A stretch of 38,099 bases of DNA from Dehalococcoidia bacterium (lineage in GTDB: Bacteria > Chloroflexota > Dehalococcoidia > UBA2979). The position numbers and the translations under genes are program-made. The stretch covers positions 1 to 38,099 of the forward strand of contig JAKUNM010000008.1 in the NCBI GenBank assembly GCA_022451865.1, in the 5' to 3' direction. This document shows positions 19,047-28,853 of the stretch, one piece after another. A model generated the notes under the pieces. The model saw only the letters and a program-made list of their open reading frames with translations, did not search any database and was not told the origin of the DNA. Position 1 is the first letter of the stretch; each line of letters begins with the position of its first letter.

Positions 19047-19925
19047 TTAAATACCTATTAAGTTTTCTGGGTTTTTACATACCATTTGATGTACTTGATC
19101 GGCATCAAAGCCTACATCTAAAAGACATTCAATCCACATACCCATTCCTAGTGGTGGAGACGGATTATTGATCTGACCTAAGTCAGTTGAGGCAATAATT
19201 TGCTCAACACCGACTGCTTTAATTTGTTCAGCAATGGAACGTACTGACTCACCATCATCGTTTCGAAATGCAGCTAACCCACAATGCTCAATATATACAC
19301 CAAGACCTGCAAGTTCTTGTTGAACTTCTACAGGAATACCAAATGAAGCATGTGTTATAACACTACGGATCCCGCGTTCACGAGCTGTTCGTAACAACAC
19401 TAAAGTTTCTTGCGGTGAAATATGACCACTAGCTAAAACAGCATCATGACTAGCAATTTCATCTAAAATGTCGTGACATTCAGGTAATAATTCACCTGAA
19501 TCATTAAGAATTGGAATACCTGCACCTTTACTAAAAAAATTACCACCACGATCACGATAAGCTGCAGAATCAAAAGTAGGCATCCAAATCACTGTCGCAC
19601 CAATAGCAAGAGAAACAGCTACAGCATCTGGATTCAGACCCCCAACACCCCAATCGAGTGCAACACTGCCATAGACATCTATAGCATCAAATTCTGTATC
19701 AAGTGCCCAAGCAATAGGTTGTGTTGCATAATCGTGACTCTTCAGAACTAACCCCCCCATCCCAGCTTCAATAGCTGAAACAACTAGTTCTCGTGAGTCA
19801 GTACGTCTTTCTGTATAGGGATCTGGAGCAGCATGAACATGCATATCTATTGCGCCGCGTATAATATCCTTTACCTCAGGCCTTAATTCATCTAAGTTTG
19901 TTGCTTGTAAAGCTGAAAAAGTCAT
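19047..19925 (-). CDS. Amidohydrolase-like metal-dependent hydrolase (DUF6282-like)
   Basis: GAIDMHVHAAPDPYTERRTDSRELVVSAIEAGMGGLVLKSHDYAT; VLASGHISPQETL; SVITHASFG; IIASTDLGQINNP. Confidence 0.8.
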   Translation of the reverse strand: MTFSALQATNLDELRPEVKDIIRGAIDMHVHAAPDPYTERRTDSRELVVSAIEAGMGGLVLKSHDYATQPIAWALDTEFDAIDVYGSVALDWGVGGLNPDAVAVSLAIGATVIWMPTFDSAAYRDRGGNFFSKGAGIPILNDSGELLPECHDILDEIASHDAVLASGHISPQETLVLLRTARERGIRSVITHASFGIPVEVQQELAGLGVYIEHCGLAAFRNDDGESVRSIAEQIKAVGVEQIIASTDLGQINNPSPPLGMGMWIECLLDVGFDADQVHQMVCKNPENLIGI

Positions 19926-20027
19926 TCGTACCCACCTTTTGTTAATATTTTGAAAACATAACAGAATTCCATAGGAATGAGTACCATAGATTTTTGAAAA
20001 TGATGAAGGTATGATTCAAATCAGAAA

Positions 20028-21209
20028 ATGAGAAGATCATTAAATATTTTTTTTGTTGCACTTAAATTAGGCTTTATTTCCTTTGGTGGACCGGTAGCAC
20101 ATATCGGATATTTCCGTGACACATATGTAAGCAGGTTAGAGTGGCTCGACGATGCAACATTCGTAAAGTTAGTTGCTTTATGCCAAATATTACCTGGTCC
20201 AGCAAGTAGCCAAGTTGGAATGGCAATTGGAGCCTTACGTGGAGGAGTATGGGGAGGATTGTTGGCGTGGGTTGGATTCACATTACCTTCTGCCATAGCA
20301 TTGATATTTTTTGGATTTGCGATAGACACCTTTAATTTACAAGGCACTGGCTGGTTGGTAGGTTTAAAAATTGCAGCAGCAGCAGTTGTCACAAATGCAT
20401 TATGGGGAATGTCACGTTCGCTAACACCCGATAGAGTGCGTATTACAATAGCAATAATTGCTGCAATTTTATTGCTCTACGAAAGAACAACTATCACACA
20501 AATTCTTATTCTTGCCGCTGGAGCAACCATCGGATGGAGATTACAACTATCACCAGTTAGTAATTTTAAACCTAACCAAAGTCATTATTGGAAGATAAAT
20601 AAAACAATCGCTGTCGGCTCGATAGTGATATTCTTCTTATTGTTGATATTGCTGCCAATCCTAAGAGAATTTCATACTTCACAATATACATCTTTATTCG
20701 ATAGCTTTTATAGAACTGGATCTCTAGTTTTTGGAGGAGGTCATGTTGTATTACCTTTACTTGAATCAGAAGTGGTCTCATCAGGTTGGCTAAGCAAAGA
20801 TGAATTCATTGCAGGTTATGGAGCAGCACAAGCTATTCCAGGACCTTTGTTCACATTTGCTGCATATATAGGAACCGTGGCAAATATAGAACCGAACGGA
20901 TTCACAGGAGCTTTCATAGCATTATTTGCTATTTATTTGCCCTCTTTTTTATTACTAACTGCCATTTTACCGTTCTGGCAAAAATTCACAATGGGACATC
21001 GATTAGAAGCCGCCTACGCAGGAATGAGTGCTGCAGTAATAGGACTTTTGGTAGCAGCTTTTTACAATCCAGTTTGGACATACGCAATTACAACTACATC
21101 ACATTTTTCGTTATGGTTACTTGCCACGACATTATTAATGGTTTGGAAATGTTCGCCATGGCTAGTAGTTTTACTCACCGCTCTGGGGGGGTATGCGCTA
21201 GAACTATAA
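20028..21209 (+). CDS. chrA: Chromate transporter (ChrA family, two-domain)
   Basis: LGFISFGGPVAHIGYFRDTYV and internal second copy FRTGSLVFGGGHVVLPLLESEVV; QILPGPASSQVGMAIG and QAIPGPLFTFAAYIG. Confidence 0.9.
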   Translation: MRRSLNIFFVALKLGFISFGGPVAHIGYFRDTYVSRLEWLDDATFVKLVALCQILPGPASSQVGMAIGALRGGVWGGLLAWVGFTLPSAIALIFFGFAIDTFNLQGTGWLVGLKIAAAAVVTNALWGMSRSLTPDRVRITIAIIAAILLLYERTTITQILILAAGATIGWRLQLSPVSNFKPNQSHYWKINKTIAVGSIVIFFLLLILLPILREFHTSQYTSLFDSFYRTGSLVFGGGHVVLPLLESEVVSSGWLSKDEFIAGYGAAQAIPGPLFTFAAYIGTVANIEPNGFTGAFIALFAIYLPSFLLLTAILPFWQKFTMGHRLEAAYAGMSAAVIGLLVAAFYNPVWTYAITTTSHFSLWLLATTLLMVWKCSPWLVVLLTALGGYALEL

Positions 21210-21215
21210 CAAGGT

Positions 21216-22445
21216 CTACCAGGCTGCTTCCATTAAATCAATAGCGTCTTGAAGTGCCTGATCCGCATCTCTTAAGCCAGCATTGAAGTTAAATACTTTG
21301 ATAGTTTCTTTGGCAATTTCAGAAAAGTCTTCTTTAGGAATATTTAGTTCACTAATCCGAGTGGGCATTCCCACTTTTTTGTACAAGTCTTCTATTCCAT
21401 CTGCAATAGCTAATTTGGCATCTTCAGCTGACATATTATCCGCCCATACATCCATAGCTTGAGCAACACGACGAGCAGATTCAATATCTGGTGCAGGGCT
21501 TCTCCGAGCAACTGTAGCAGTAAGAACTGATGTAGATTCACCTTGCCAAACATGTGGATAACGAATATGCAAAGCAGTAGATATGGCATAATTACCTGAA
21601 AAAGCCTGAGTTGCAGGATTTTGGCGACCGCGCACCTGTTCACCGTCATCTTGAACTCTGTTACCCAACAAAGCAGCTACACACAAATCCATGCGTGGAC
21701 CAATGTCATTTGGATTTTCATAAATTCCTACGTAACCTCTTTTCATTAGTCGCAGAATATGTTCCTTATCTCCTTCCACCAAAGGATTAGAAGGAATAGC
21801 AACAGCAGCAACGGATCCAGCAAATCCTGTAGTCGCCGTAGACCTAAATAATTCATAAGGAGAGTCCAAAATTGCTTCGTGGTCAAATATCAATCCAATT
21901 GGACGTGTTTTTGGATCAAAGTATTCCATCCGTTGATCAAGATCTGGATTGGCTAATCCGGATCCACCTCGATTCATAGCACCCGTAGGCGTAGTAATGA
22001 CATTAATAATAGGCAATTTAGGAGCATTCAAACGCGGGCTATATGCCGGTTTACCTTCAGGATACTGGGTCATAATTTCAAAAGGGTCACCATCTTCACA
22101 AAGGAAAATATCGACTACACGTGTTGCAACAATTACACTCCCGCCACCAACTGATATCAATAAATCTGCTCCTGCTTCTTTGGCAGCTTCTGTCGCCGCT
22201 ACAACTGAATTGTATGTTGAATCAATTTCAATACCATCAAAATAGCCTGCAAAAGAATCGCCAAGAGCACCTTTAATTCGTTCAATATTTCGTGTTTTAC
22301 TCGAGATTGATTTAGAACAAATAACAAATGGACGTTTCGCACCAGACCGAATTACTAATTCTTTCAAACGATCTTCTATAACTTCTTCACCAGCGAACAA
22401 TCGCCAATCAAAACCTCGCGCAGCAAAAGAATTAACATCGCTCAT
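21216..22445 (-). CDS. Iron-containing alcohol dehydrogenase / maleylacetate reductase-like protein (paralog 1)
   Basis: ADLLISVGGGSVIVATRVVDI (GGGS motif), TTPTGAMNRGGSG. SD before the Met at 22445. Confidence 0.83.
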   Translation of the reverse strand: MSDVNSFAARGFDWRLFAGEEVIEDRLKELVIRSGAKRPFVICSKSISSKTRNIERIKGALGDSFAGYFDGIEIDSTYNSVVAATEAAKEAGADLLISVGGGSVIVATRVVDIFLCEDGDPFEIMTQYPEGKPAYSPRLNAPKLPIINVITTPTGAMNRGGSGLANPDLDQRMEYFDPKTRPIGLIFDHEAILDSPYELFRSTATTGFAGSVAAVAIPSNPLVEGDKEHILRLMKRGYVGIYENPNDIGPRMDLCVAALLGNRVQDDGEQVRGRQNPATQAFSGNYAISTALHIRYPHVWQGESTSVLTATVARRSPAPDIESARRVAQAMDVWADNMSAEDAKLAIADGIEDLYKKVGMPTRISELNIPKEDFSEIAKETIKVFNFNAGLRDADQALQDAIDLMEAAW

Positions 22446-22474
22446 ATGACGACCTTTCACTAGGTTAGCAATAT

Positions 22475-23764
22475 CTATGCAGAACCTATGACACCTGAAT
22501 CAATCAATTTTCCAACCAATTCAGGGTCAATACCATGCTCAATCAAAACTTCTGCACTATCTGCACCTAAAACTGGTGCGTGACCTTGTACTACTGTAGG
22601 AGTTTCAGACATAGTTGCTACAGGACCAACAACTTTTTGAGGTCCAGTAACAGGATGAGTAAGATCTTGCATGATATTCAATGCAACAACTTGAGGATCT
22701 TCTGACATTTCCTCAGGGATATTCACTGGTGCACATGGAACACCAGCTTCTTCTAGTTCTGAGATCCATACATCAATAGATTTCGTCAATATTATTTCAG
22801 CAACTCTATTTCTTAAATTTTGAGCTGCCACCATACTAGCAGGATCATTTGCATCAAAGTCGGGAGAATCACTGTGATCATCTGTTATTCCAAGTACTGT
22901 TCTCGCTGATTGTCGCGTAGCAGGTGTCAATGCCCCTAATACAAGAAAACGACCATCTCCTGTTTGATATCCACCATAATAAGATCGAAAATGCGCTCGC
23001 ATCCCTCGGCCTTTGGCACGGGCGGCTAGAATTTCTGGATATGAAGCTCTATTATCTCGTAAAGTTGATATTTCATCCATCATACCATCACGTGTTACAG
23101 CGTCATGTACTGGTTCACGCATTACATTTGTATCTTGAATCGCGAGCCCTGCACGTAATAATGAAGTCTCAATTTTTTGGCCTTTTCCAGTTTTTTCTCT
23201 ATGAAAAAGGGCTGCATTAATAGAAGATGCTGCAGAAAATCCGGCACAGTAATCCGCGATTGAAGAGCTAGTAACACCAATAGGCAATCCATTCTCATCA
23301 ACTTTAGCTTCACCAACCATTAAGCCTGTATAGGCTACACCAACAACATCTGTTCCAGCACGATTTTTCAGAGGACCTTCCGAACCAAAGCCCGTAATTT
23401 CACAATAGATCAACTTCTCATTCAATTGTTTTAAAGATTCATAATCAATGCCTAAACGTTCAGCAACGCCAACGCGAAAATTAATTAACACAACGTCATA
23501 ATCAGGAATAATTTGATAAATCAAATCTCGACCTTCAGGAGACTGTAAATCTACAACTAAACTACGTTTCCCTCGATTAAGAGATTGCCAGCGTTTTCCT
23601 AAGCCAGGTATCACAGCACCGGCATTGCGATGTGGATCACCTTTGGGTCCTTCTACTTTGACTACATCCGCACCTTGATCAGATAAAATACAACCACAAA
23701 AAGGAGCAGCAACGATTTGAGTAAACTCCAAAACACGTATGCCTTGAAGTGGACCTGCAGCCAT
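22475..23764 (-). CDS. Class III CoA-transferase (CaiB/BaiF family)
   Basis: GIRVLEFTQIVAAPFCGCILSDQGADVVKVEGPKGD, GFGSEGPLKNRAGTDVVGVAYTGLM. SD GAGG before ATG 23764. Confidence 0.92.
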   Translation of the reverse strand: MAAGPLQGIRVLEFTQIVAAPFCGCILSDQGADVVKVEGPKGDPHRNAGAVIPGLGKRWQSLNRGKRSLVVDLQSPEGRDLIYQIIPDYDVVLINFRVGVAERLGIDYESLKQLNEKLIYCEITGFGSEGPLKNRAGTDVVGVAYTGLMVGEAKVDENGLPIGVTSSSIADYCAGFSAASSINAALFHREKTGKGQKIETSLLRAGLAIQDTNVMREPVHDAVTRDGMMDEISTLRDNRASYPEILAARAKGRGMRAHFRSYYGGYQTGDGRFLVLGALTPATRQSARTVLGITDDHSDSPDFDANDPASMVAAQNLRNRVAEIILTKSIDVWISELEEAGVPCAPVNIPEEMSEDPQVVALNIMQDLTHPVTGPQKVVGPVATMSETPTVVQGHAPVLGADSAEVLIEHGIDPELVGKLIDSGVIGSA

Positions 23765-23776
23765 AATCACCTCACG

Positions 23777-23811
23777 ATTTCTTAGAGAATCCCAACTTAA
23801 CTCTAAGAGAT
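23777..23811 (-). repeat. Intercistronic inverted repeat
   Basis: TCTTAGAG(23780-23787)/CTCTAAGA(23801-23808) perfect 8 bp plus 3 flanking pairs; 13-nt loop; between crotonase and CoA-transferase genes. Confidence 0.5.
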
Positions 23812-23818
23812 ATAACTA

Positions 23819-24673
23819 CTAAGTACCTGTAAAGGTTGGGTCACGTCGTTCCATCAAAGCAGCTTTTGCCTCTATGGCATCATTAGAATTATTCAAAACA
23901 TAAGCAGCATTCGATGTTAGCACTGAAGTTGTTTCTAAATTACTATCCACTGCTGCACGTAAATTTTTCTTATTGATCCACTGCGTAATTGGAGGGTGCT
24001 TAATCATTCGTGCACAAAGATCTCGAACTTCAGCTTCAAGCTCTTCAGCAGGTACTAACTTATTTAGCACTCCCCACTGATAAGCTCTCTCTGCATCTAA
24101 ATGACCTGTATATGCGAACTCAAGTGCACGACCAAGACCAGCTAATTTTGTTAGATGGTATGCACCACCGTTTTCAATAATCTGACCTACCTGGTGATAA
24201 GAGATATATCGCATATGCTCAGAGCCATAACGAATATCACAAGCAAGGGATAAATCCATACCAAAACCTGCAGCGACACCATTGATCATTGCAATAGTAG
24301 GCTTCCGTATGTAGTTGACGTCCTTGATTAATTTCGTTGTCCCGTAGAGAAAACCTTGTCGTGACGCATCAGGACTGTTGGGGTGTATCGCTGCACCGAG
24401 AAAGTTTCCTCCACCGTCATAACCTTCAACTCCGCGGACATCTACTCCTGCAGAAAAAGCACGACCTACACCAGTCAGAACAATAACCCGAACATCAGGG
24501 TCATCATCACCAGCACGCATGTATTCGCCAACTTTTGCTAACGTACCAAATCTTTCATTCCCACCAATACAAGCATTAAGTCGCTCAGGACGGTTGAATT
24601 TGATCCATAGAATTCCATTATCTTCTTTTTCATATAGTAAATAAGGAACTTCTTCTAAAGCATGATCTGACAT
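23819..24673 (-). CDS. Enoyl-CoA hydratase/isomerase (crotonase) family protein
   Basis: VIVLTGVGRAFSAGVDVRG, KPTIAMINGVAAGFGMDLSLACDIRYG. Confidence 0.9.
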   Translation of the reverse strand: MSDHALEEVPYLLYEKEDNGILWIKFNRPERLNACIGGNERFGTLAKVGEYMRAGDDDPDVRVIVLTGVGRAFSAGVDVRGVEGYDGGGNFLGAAIHPNSPDASRQGFLYGTTKLIKDVNYIRKPTIAMINGVAAGFGMDLSLACDIRYGSEHMRYISYHQVGQIIENGGAYHLTKLAGLGRALEFAYTGHLDAERAYQWGVLNKLVPAEELEAEVRDLCARMIKHPPITQWINKKNLRAAVDSNLETTSVLTSNAAYVLNNSNDAIEAKAALMERRDPTFTGT

Positions 24674-24740
24674 TAAAACTCTCTCTCTCTATAAAGATTA
24701 ATAACTAGTTCACTAGTAAAATGCACCTAGTCATAAGTGC

Positions 24741-25877
24741 TTACTCATCATCCAATTGCAAAGTGGGCATTAATTTTGCTAGTTGTTTTCGGTGATATCG
24801 TGGTTCACCTAAAGCATGAAACAGAGAACGAGATTGTCTAGTGTATAGAGTTAACCCATATTCACGAACAACTCCCGTACCTGCATGAACTTCATGACCA
24901 TAATCACATGCCTGACGATATCCATCACTCGTCACTGCCTTAGCAAGATGGATGGCTGCTTCAGTCTCACGACCAGTGTCCATCTTCCATAATGCTTCAT
25001 AGGTAGTCCAACGTGCAGAATCCAAATGAATAACTAATTGGACTATATGGTTTTGGACAAATTGGAATCGTCCAATTGGACGTCCGAATTGCACTCGATC
25101 ACGGCTATACTGTACAGATAAATCAAAAACAGCTTGTGCACCACCAACTTTGTAGGCACATAACAATGGAGTTGCACGCATAAGTGCAGCATGTAACCCG
25201 TCAGTAATAGCGTTAGACTCACCTAATAAAGCTGATTTAGGAATACGGGCATTTGCAAACACTACAGAACTTTCAGAAGATGTAAAACCCTCTAATTTTC
25301 GTGCCGAAACGCCTAGGGTACTAGTATCGACTAGCAACAGACTAATGTCATTATCTCCTGAGCCAGTGCGAACAGCTGTAATTATTAAATCAGCAGCATG
25401 GCCATCATAAACAAAAGACTTCTCACCATTTAATATATAATCTTCACCATCTTCAGTTGGTGTTAATTGCACACCAGCAACTCCCCATTGATAATCTGGC
25501 TCAGACATAGCTAACGTAGCGATAAGAGAACCATTTGCAATACGAGTTAGATAATTTTCTTTCTGAGAATCATTACCCAGTTCTTTTATAATCTCACCAG
25601 CAAGGACTGTTGAAAAAAACGGTCCCGGTACTGGCCCTTTACCCAAAGCTTCAAACACAACCCCAGCATCGGTATAACCAGTATTACTTCCACCATATTC
25701 TTCAGGAATTAACATACCCAGCCAACCAAGTTCACCTGCAGTACGCCACATATCATCTGAAAAACCACGTTCAGTTTGTTGCAGTTCAATTAAAGATTCT
25801 ATTGGAGCGTCACGGCTAACAAAATCATCAACTGCTTGTTTTAACATTTCTTGTTGATCGGTTAACGAAAGATCCAT
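24741..25877 (-). CDS. Acyl-CoA dehydrogenase family protein (subunit-like)
   Basis: MDLSLTDQQEMLKQAVDDFV, LGWLGMLIPEEYGGSNTGYTDAGVVFEALG, YSRDRVQFGRPIGRFQFVQNHIV. Confidence 0.9.
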   Translation of the reverse strand: MDLSLTDQQEMLKQAVDDFVSRDAPIESLIELQQTERGFSDDMWRTAGELGWLGMLIPEEYGGSNTGYTDAGVVFEALGKGPVPGPFFSTVLAGEIIKELGNDSQKENYLTRIANGSLIATLAMSEPDYQWGVAGVQLTPTEDGEDYILNGEKSFVYDGHAADLIITAVRTGSGDNDISLLLVDTSTLGVSARKLEGFTSSESSVVFANARIPKSALLGESNAITDGLHAALMRATPLLCAYKVGGAQAVFDLSVQYSRDRVQFGRPIGRFQFVQNHIVQLVIHLDSARWTTYEALWKMDTGRETEAAIHLAKAVTSDGYRQACDYGHEVHAGTGVVREYGLTLYTRQSRSLFHALGEPRYHRKQLAKLMPTLQLDDE

Positions 25878-25900
25878 TTTCTACCCCCCCCGCTTGAGAA

Positions 25901-25937
25901 AACACACCCGATACCCTTTAAAAGGTATCGGTGTGTT
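25901..25937 (-). terminator. Intercistronic stem-loop / possible intrinsic terminator
   Basis: AACACACC(c)GATACC ... GGTATCGGTGTGTT, a 14-bp stem with one bulged C; minus strand continues TTTTCTC. Confidence 0.5.
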
Positions 25938-25958
25938 CTAATTTAAAACAATAGATTT

Positions 25959-27182
25959 CTATTCGACAGTCTTACCTGCTTTATAACGTTCAGCTTCAGA
26001 ACGTCCCATACCAATTCGTCTAGCCATTAAGACTTTCTGAACATCAGCAGTTCCACCAGGGTGTAGTGCCACAATTGCACTACGCTGATATGCATCAAGT
26101 GCACCTTCCGAGAAATCAGTAATTTCATCATTAGTCAGTGCATATGGGCCAAAAAGCTCATGCAAAGCTGTAGTGATATCCAATCCTGAAAGTTTTCTGA
26201 AATAAGAAGATTGCGGACCTTCATACGTCATAGCTTGATGAGTTCTATTCATCCAGAAATTTCGAATTCCAAATAATCTCTGAATCTCAGTCTTCTCATA
26301 TATTTCTACTAAACGATCTTGAGCATCAGAATCTTCGACTAATGGTCGACCATTCAACCGACGCTCTCTAGCCCATTCTAATGCCCGAGCGAACCATAGG
26401 TTACGGGCAACTGACCCACCTGCACCATGCTCAAGTTCAAGGTGTGTAGTTGCAACTTGCCAACCATTATTCTCTCCACCTACTAACCGTTCAGCTGGGA
26501 CTCGTACATTGTCAAAATAGACCGTGTTCTTAACACCAGAGCCCACTCCTTCACCACCATCACCTAATAAATCCATCGGACGAATAGTAATACCAGGTAA
26601 ATCAGCCGGTATCATAAACCAACTTAAATTCTTGTGTCGTTCGCCATCAGGATCTGTTCGTGTGAGAGTCCAAAGCATATCAACGCCGTTTGAGCCACCG
26701 ACATAAATTTTCTCGCCATTTACAATATAATCATCACCATCACGGACAGCATCTGTTTGTGTACCAGCAAGGTCTGAACCGGCTTCTGGACCAGTTAAGA
26801 GTTGCCATGTAACTACATCACCTTTGAATATCGGAGGAAGAAGAGCTTGCTTTTGTTCATCAGAACCCCAAACGAGTATTGAAGCACCTCCAAGCCAACC
26901 GCCTGAATCATAATAAGGAGGAATTGAAAGATCGCGTCGACTCATTTCTTCATAGAGCACAACGGTTTCCTCAAAACCCATACCGCCTCCACCAAATTCA
27001 ACTGGAGCAGTAGGACGTAACCATCCTTGTTGCCCTAAATCACGCCCTAATTGACGAAATTTAGCATAGTTTTCTGGAGAGTCTTGATCTCCTTCAATGA
27101 CTGGAGCATGATCATCCAACCAACTTCGAACTTCTTTTCTAAAAGCTTCCTGTTCAGGAGTATATGATGGTGCAAAATCCAT
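25959..27182 (-). CDS. Acyl-CoA dehydrogenase family protein
   Basis: YTPEQEAFRKEVRSWLDDHAP, LLTGPEAGSDLAGTQTDAVRDGDDYIVNGEKIY, HPGGTADVQKVLMARRIGMGR. SD GAGG before Met at 27182. Confidence 0.92.
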   Translation of the reverse strand: MDFAPSYTPEQEAFRKEVRSWLDDHAPVIEGDQDSPENYAKFRQLGRDLGQQGWLRPTAPVEFGGGGMGFEETVVLYEEMSRRDLSIPPYYDSGGWLGGASILVWGSDEQKQALLPPIFKGDVVTWQLLTGPEAGSDLAGTQTDAVRDGDDYIVNGEKIYVGGSNGVDMLWTLTRTDPDGERHKNLSWFMIPADLPGITIRPMDLLGDGGEGVGSGVKNTVYFDNVRVPAERLVGGENNGWQVATTHLELEHGAGGSVARNLWFARALEWARERRLNGRPLVEDSDAQDRLVEIYEKTEIQRLFGIRNFWMNRTHQAMTYEGPQSSYFRKLSGLDITTALHELFGPYALTNDEITDFSEGALDAYQRSAIVALHPGGTADVQKVLMARRIGMGRSEAERYKAGKTVE

Positions 27183-27219
27183 AGTTCCTCGATTCTTAAA
27201 CACTATTCAGACAAAATAC

Positions 27220-27287
27220 AGTCCGGTACACAAAGTCATGCTACACGGACTACGAACAGCTATTACAGCTGCTCTATAGCAGTTTGT
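27220..27287 (-). repeat. Tandem stem-loops upstream of acyl-CoA dehydrogenase gene
   Basis: AGTCCG(27220-27225)/CGGACT(27246-27251), then ACGAACaGCTAT(27252-27263)/ATAGCaGTTTGT(27276-27287). Confidence 0.5.
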
Positions 27288-27310
27288 CAACTCTTTTAAT
27301 CGAACTTTGA

Positions 27311-28756
27311 CTACTTCAGTGCATGGATATTTTTGCCACCAACAATATAATAAGTACCGGATTCGATAGATATAGGTGAAGAGATGTTTTGCTTGTAATC
27401 TAGTAGCCCAATTTCGTCCCCAGATTCCGGATCAAGTAGTATTAACATAGGCCCTGCAGCTATAAGTAATCCATCTGATGTTATTAACGGTGCACTAGTG
27501 ACTTGAGGAAGGGATTTTTTCCAATCAATTGACCCATCTTTACGATTGTAAGACTGCAAAAGTGCTTCTGTAGAAAATTTAGATCCCCGCTCGCCTGCAA
27601 CGTAAATACTATCCGAGCTCACTGCAGGTGCAAAATATAGGCGTGGTGGATTAAAATTTCCCCACAATCTCTCTGGTAAAGGAGTGGGAGGTGCTACTCC
27701 CCAAACATAAAGCTGCAGCCACAGACTTCGCAAACGTCCTTCCCACCACGGATTTTGTGAATCTTCATCCACAGAAAAGATTAACCATGGTGAAATGGAT
27801 ATAACTTCATCGTTATCTATTGCAATTTTTGTAGGAAAAGACACTGAGTTATACCAGTATGTTTGTTCACCTGAAAGTCTATCAAAAATAAGTAATTTCT
27901 GACCTAACCCGACGGCGATATAATGATCATTCATAACCGGACTTTCAAATCGCCTACCACTTTTATGAACGACCGTATCCATATCTTTTTGCCAGAGTCT
28001 TTCTCCATTTCCTGCATCAAAAACGTACCATGTGTCTTTCCCGAAAAGATAAATTCGACCGTCATAGATAAGAGGTGTGGATTCAAGCAAATCACCAGCT
28101 TGAACAGACCATAATTCATTTCCATTTGACGAATCTAACGCATACAAAATTCCATTCGCAGAAGGTACGAATAACATTTCCTCAACAGCTAAAGGAGCTG
28201 CTAATAGAAAATCTTCAAACTGTTTCTTCCAAACCTCTGACCCATCAAGTTGAGAATATGCAATAAGCAATCCGTTAGATAATGAAATATATAAATGCTG
28301 AGAATCAGCTACTAAAGAGGTTTCGGCATTTGCTGGCAACTGTGTTTGCCACGCAACTGGTTGCTCTATACGACTTTGATACAATGACCTTCTTAAACGG
28401 CCACTACCACCATCACCATTTTGCCAACCTGTATCAGCAGACAAACGACCACTAAGATTAGATGTAGAAATGGGTAAATTACCTGCTGTGCTTATGAAAG
28501 TGGCATACGTCCAGAACATACAAACAATTAACAATAAAAAAGCACATACAATTTTAATCGACTTAATAGCTAACTGCCGACGTGAATTACGCTGAACAAC
28601 CCTTGCACGGTGCATTCTAGCAGATATTGCATCTTCACCAGATAAAGGTTCTACTGCCCTTATATCTGTTAAACAATATGAACACCGCTTTACGCCTGCT
28701 TTGATGACACGTTCACATGTTCGACAAACGATAGAATCAATTTCTGTGTTTACCAT
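27311..28756 (-). CDS. PQQ/BamB-like beta-propeller protein with N-terminal zinc ribbon and one TM segment
   Basis: CRTCERVIKAGVKRCSYC; hydrophobic IKIVCAFLLLIVCMFWTYATFIS; repeats such as LYALDSSNGNELWSVQAG, WYVFDAGNGERLWQKDMD. Confidence 0.8.
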   Translation of the reverse strand: MVNTEIDSIVCRTCERVIKAGVKRCSYCLTDIRAVEPLSGEDAISARMHRARVVQRNSRRQLAIKSIKIVCAFLLLIVCMFWTYATFISTAGNLPISTSNLSGRLSADTGWQNGDGGSGRLRRSLYQSRIEQPVAWQTQLPANAETSLVADSQHLYISLSNGLLIAYSQLDGSEVWKKQFEDFLLAAPLAVEEMLFVPSANGILYALDSSNGNELWSVQAGDLLESTPLIYDGRIYLFGKDTWYVFDAGNGERLWQKDMDTVVHKSGRRFESPVMNDHYIAVGLGQKLLIFDRLSGEQTYWYNSVSFPTKIAIDNDEVISISPWLIFSVDEDSQNPWWEGRLRSLWLQLYVWGVAPPTPLPERLWGNFNPPRLYFAPAVSSDSIYVAGERGSKFSTEALLQSYNRKDGSIDWKKSLPQVTSAPLITSDGLLIAAGPMLILLDPESGDEIGLLDYKQNISSPISIESGTYYIVGGKNIHALK

Positions 28757-28853
28757 TCGGTCATACCTAATTAATAATAATTCCTAAATCAACAAAGCTA
28801 TTAGCTGATATATATACTGTATCGTAGCTAACCATTTATTAATTCGAGGTCAT

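Noticed and set aside
24700-24716. ACTAGTTCACTAGT repeat near 24.7 kb
   Set aside because: Very short AT-rich palindromic repeat, expected by chance in this composition.
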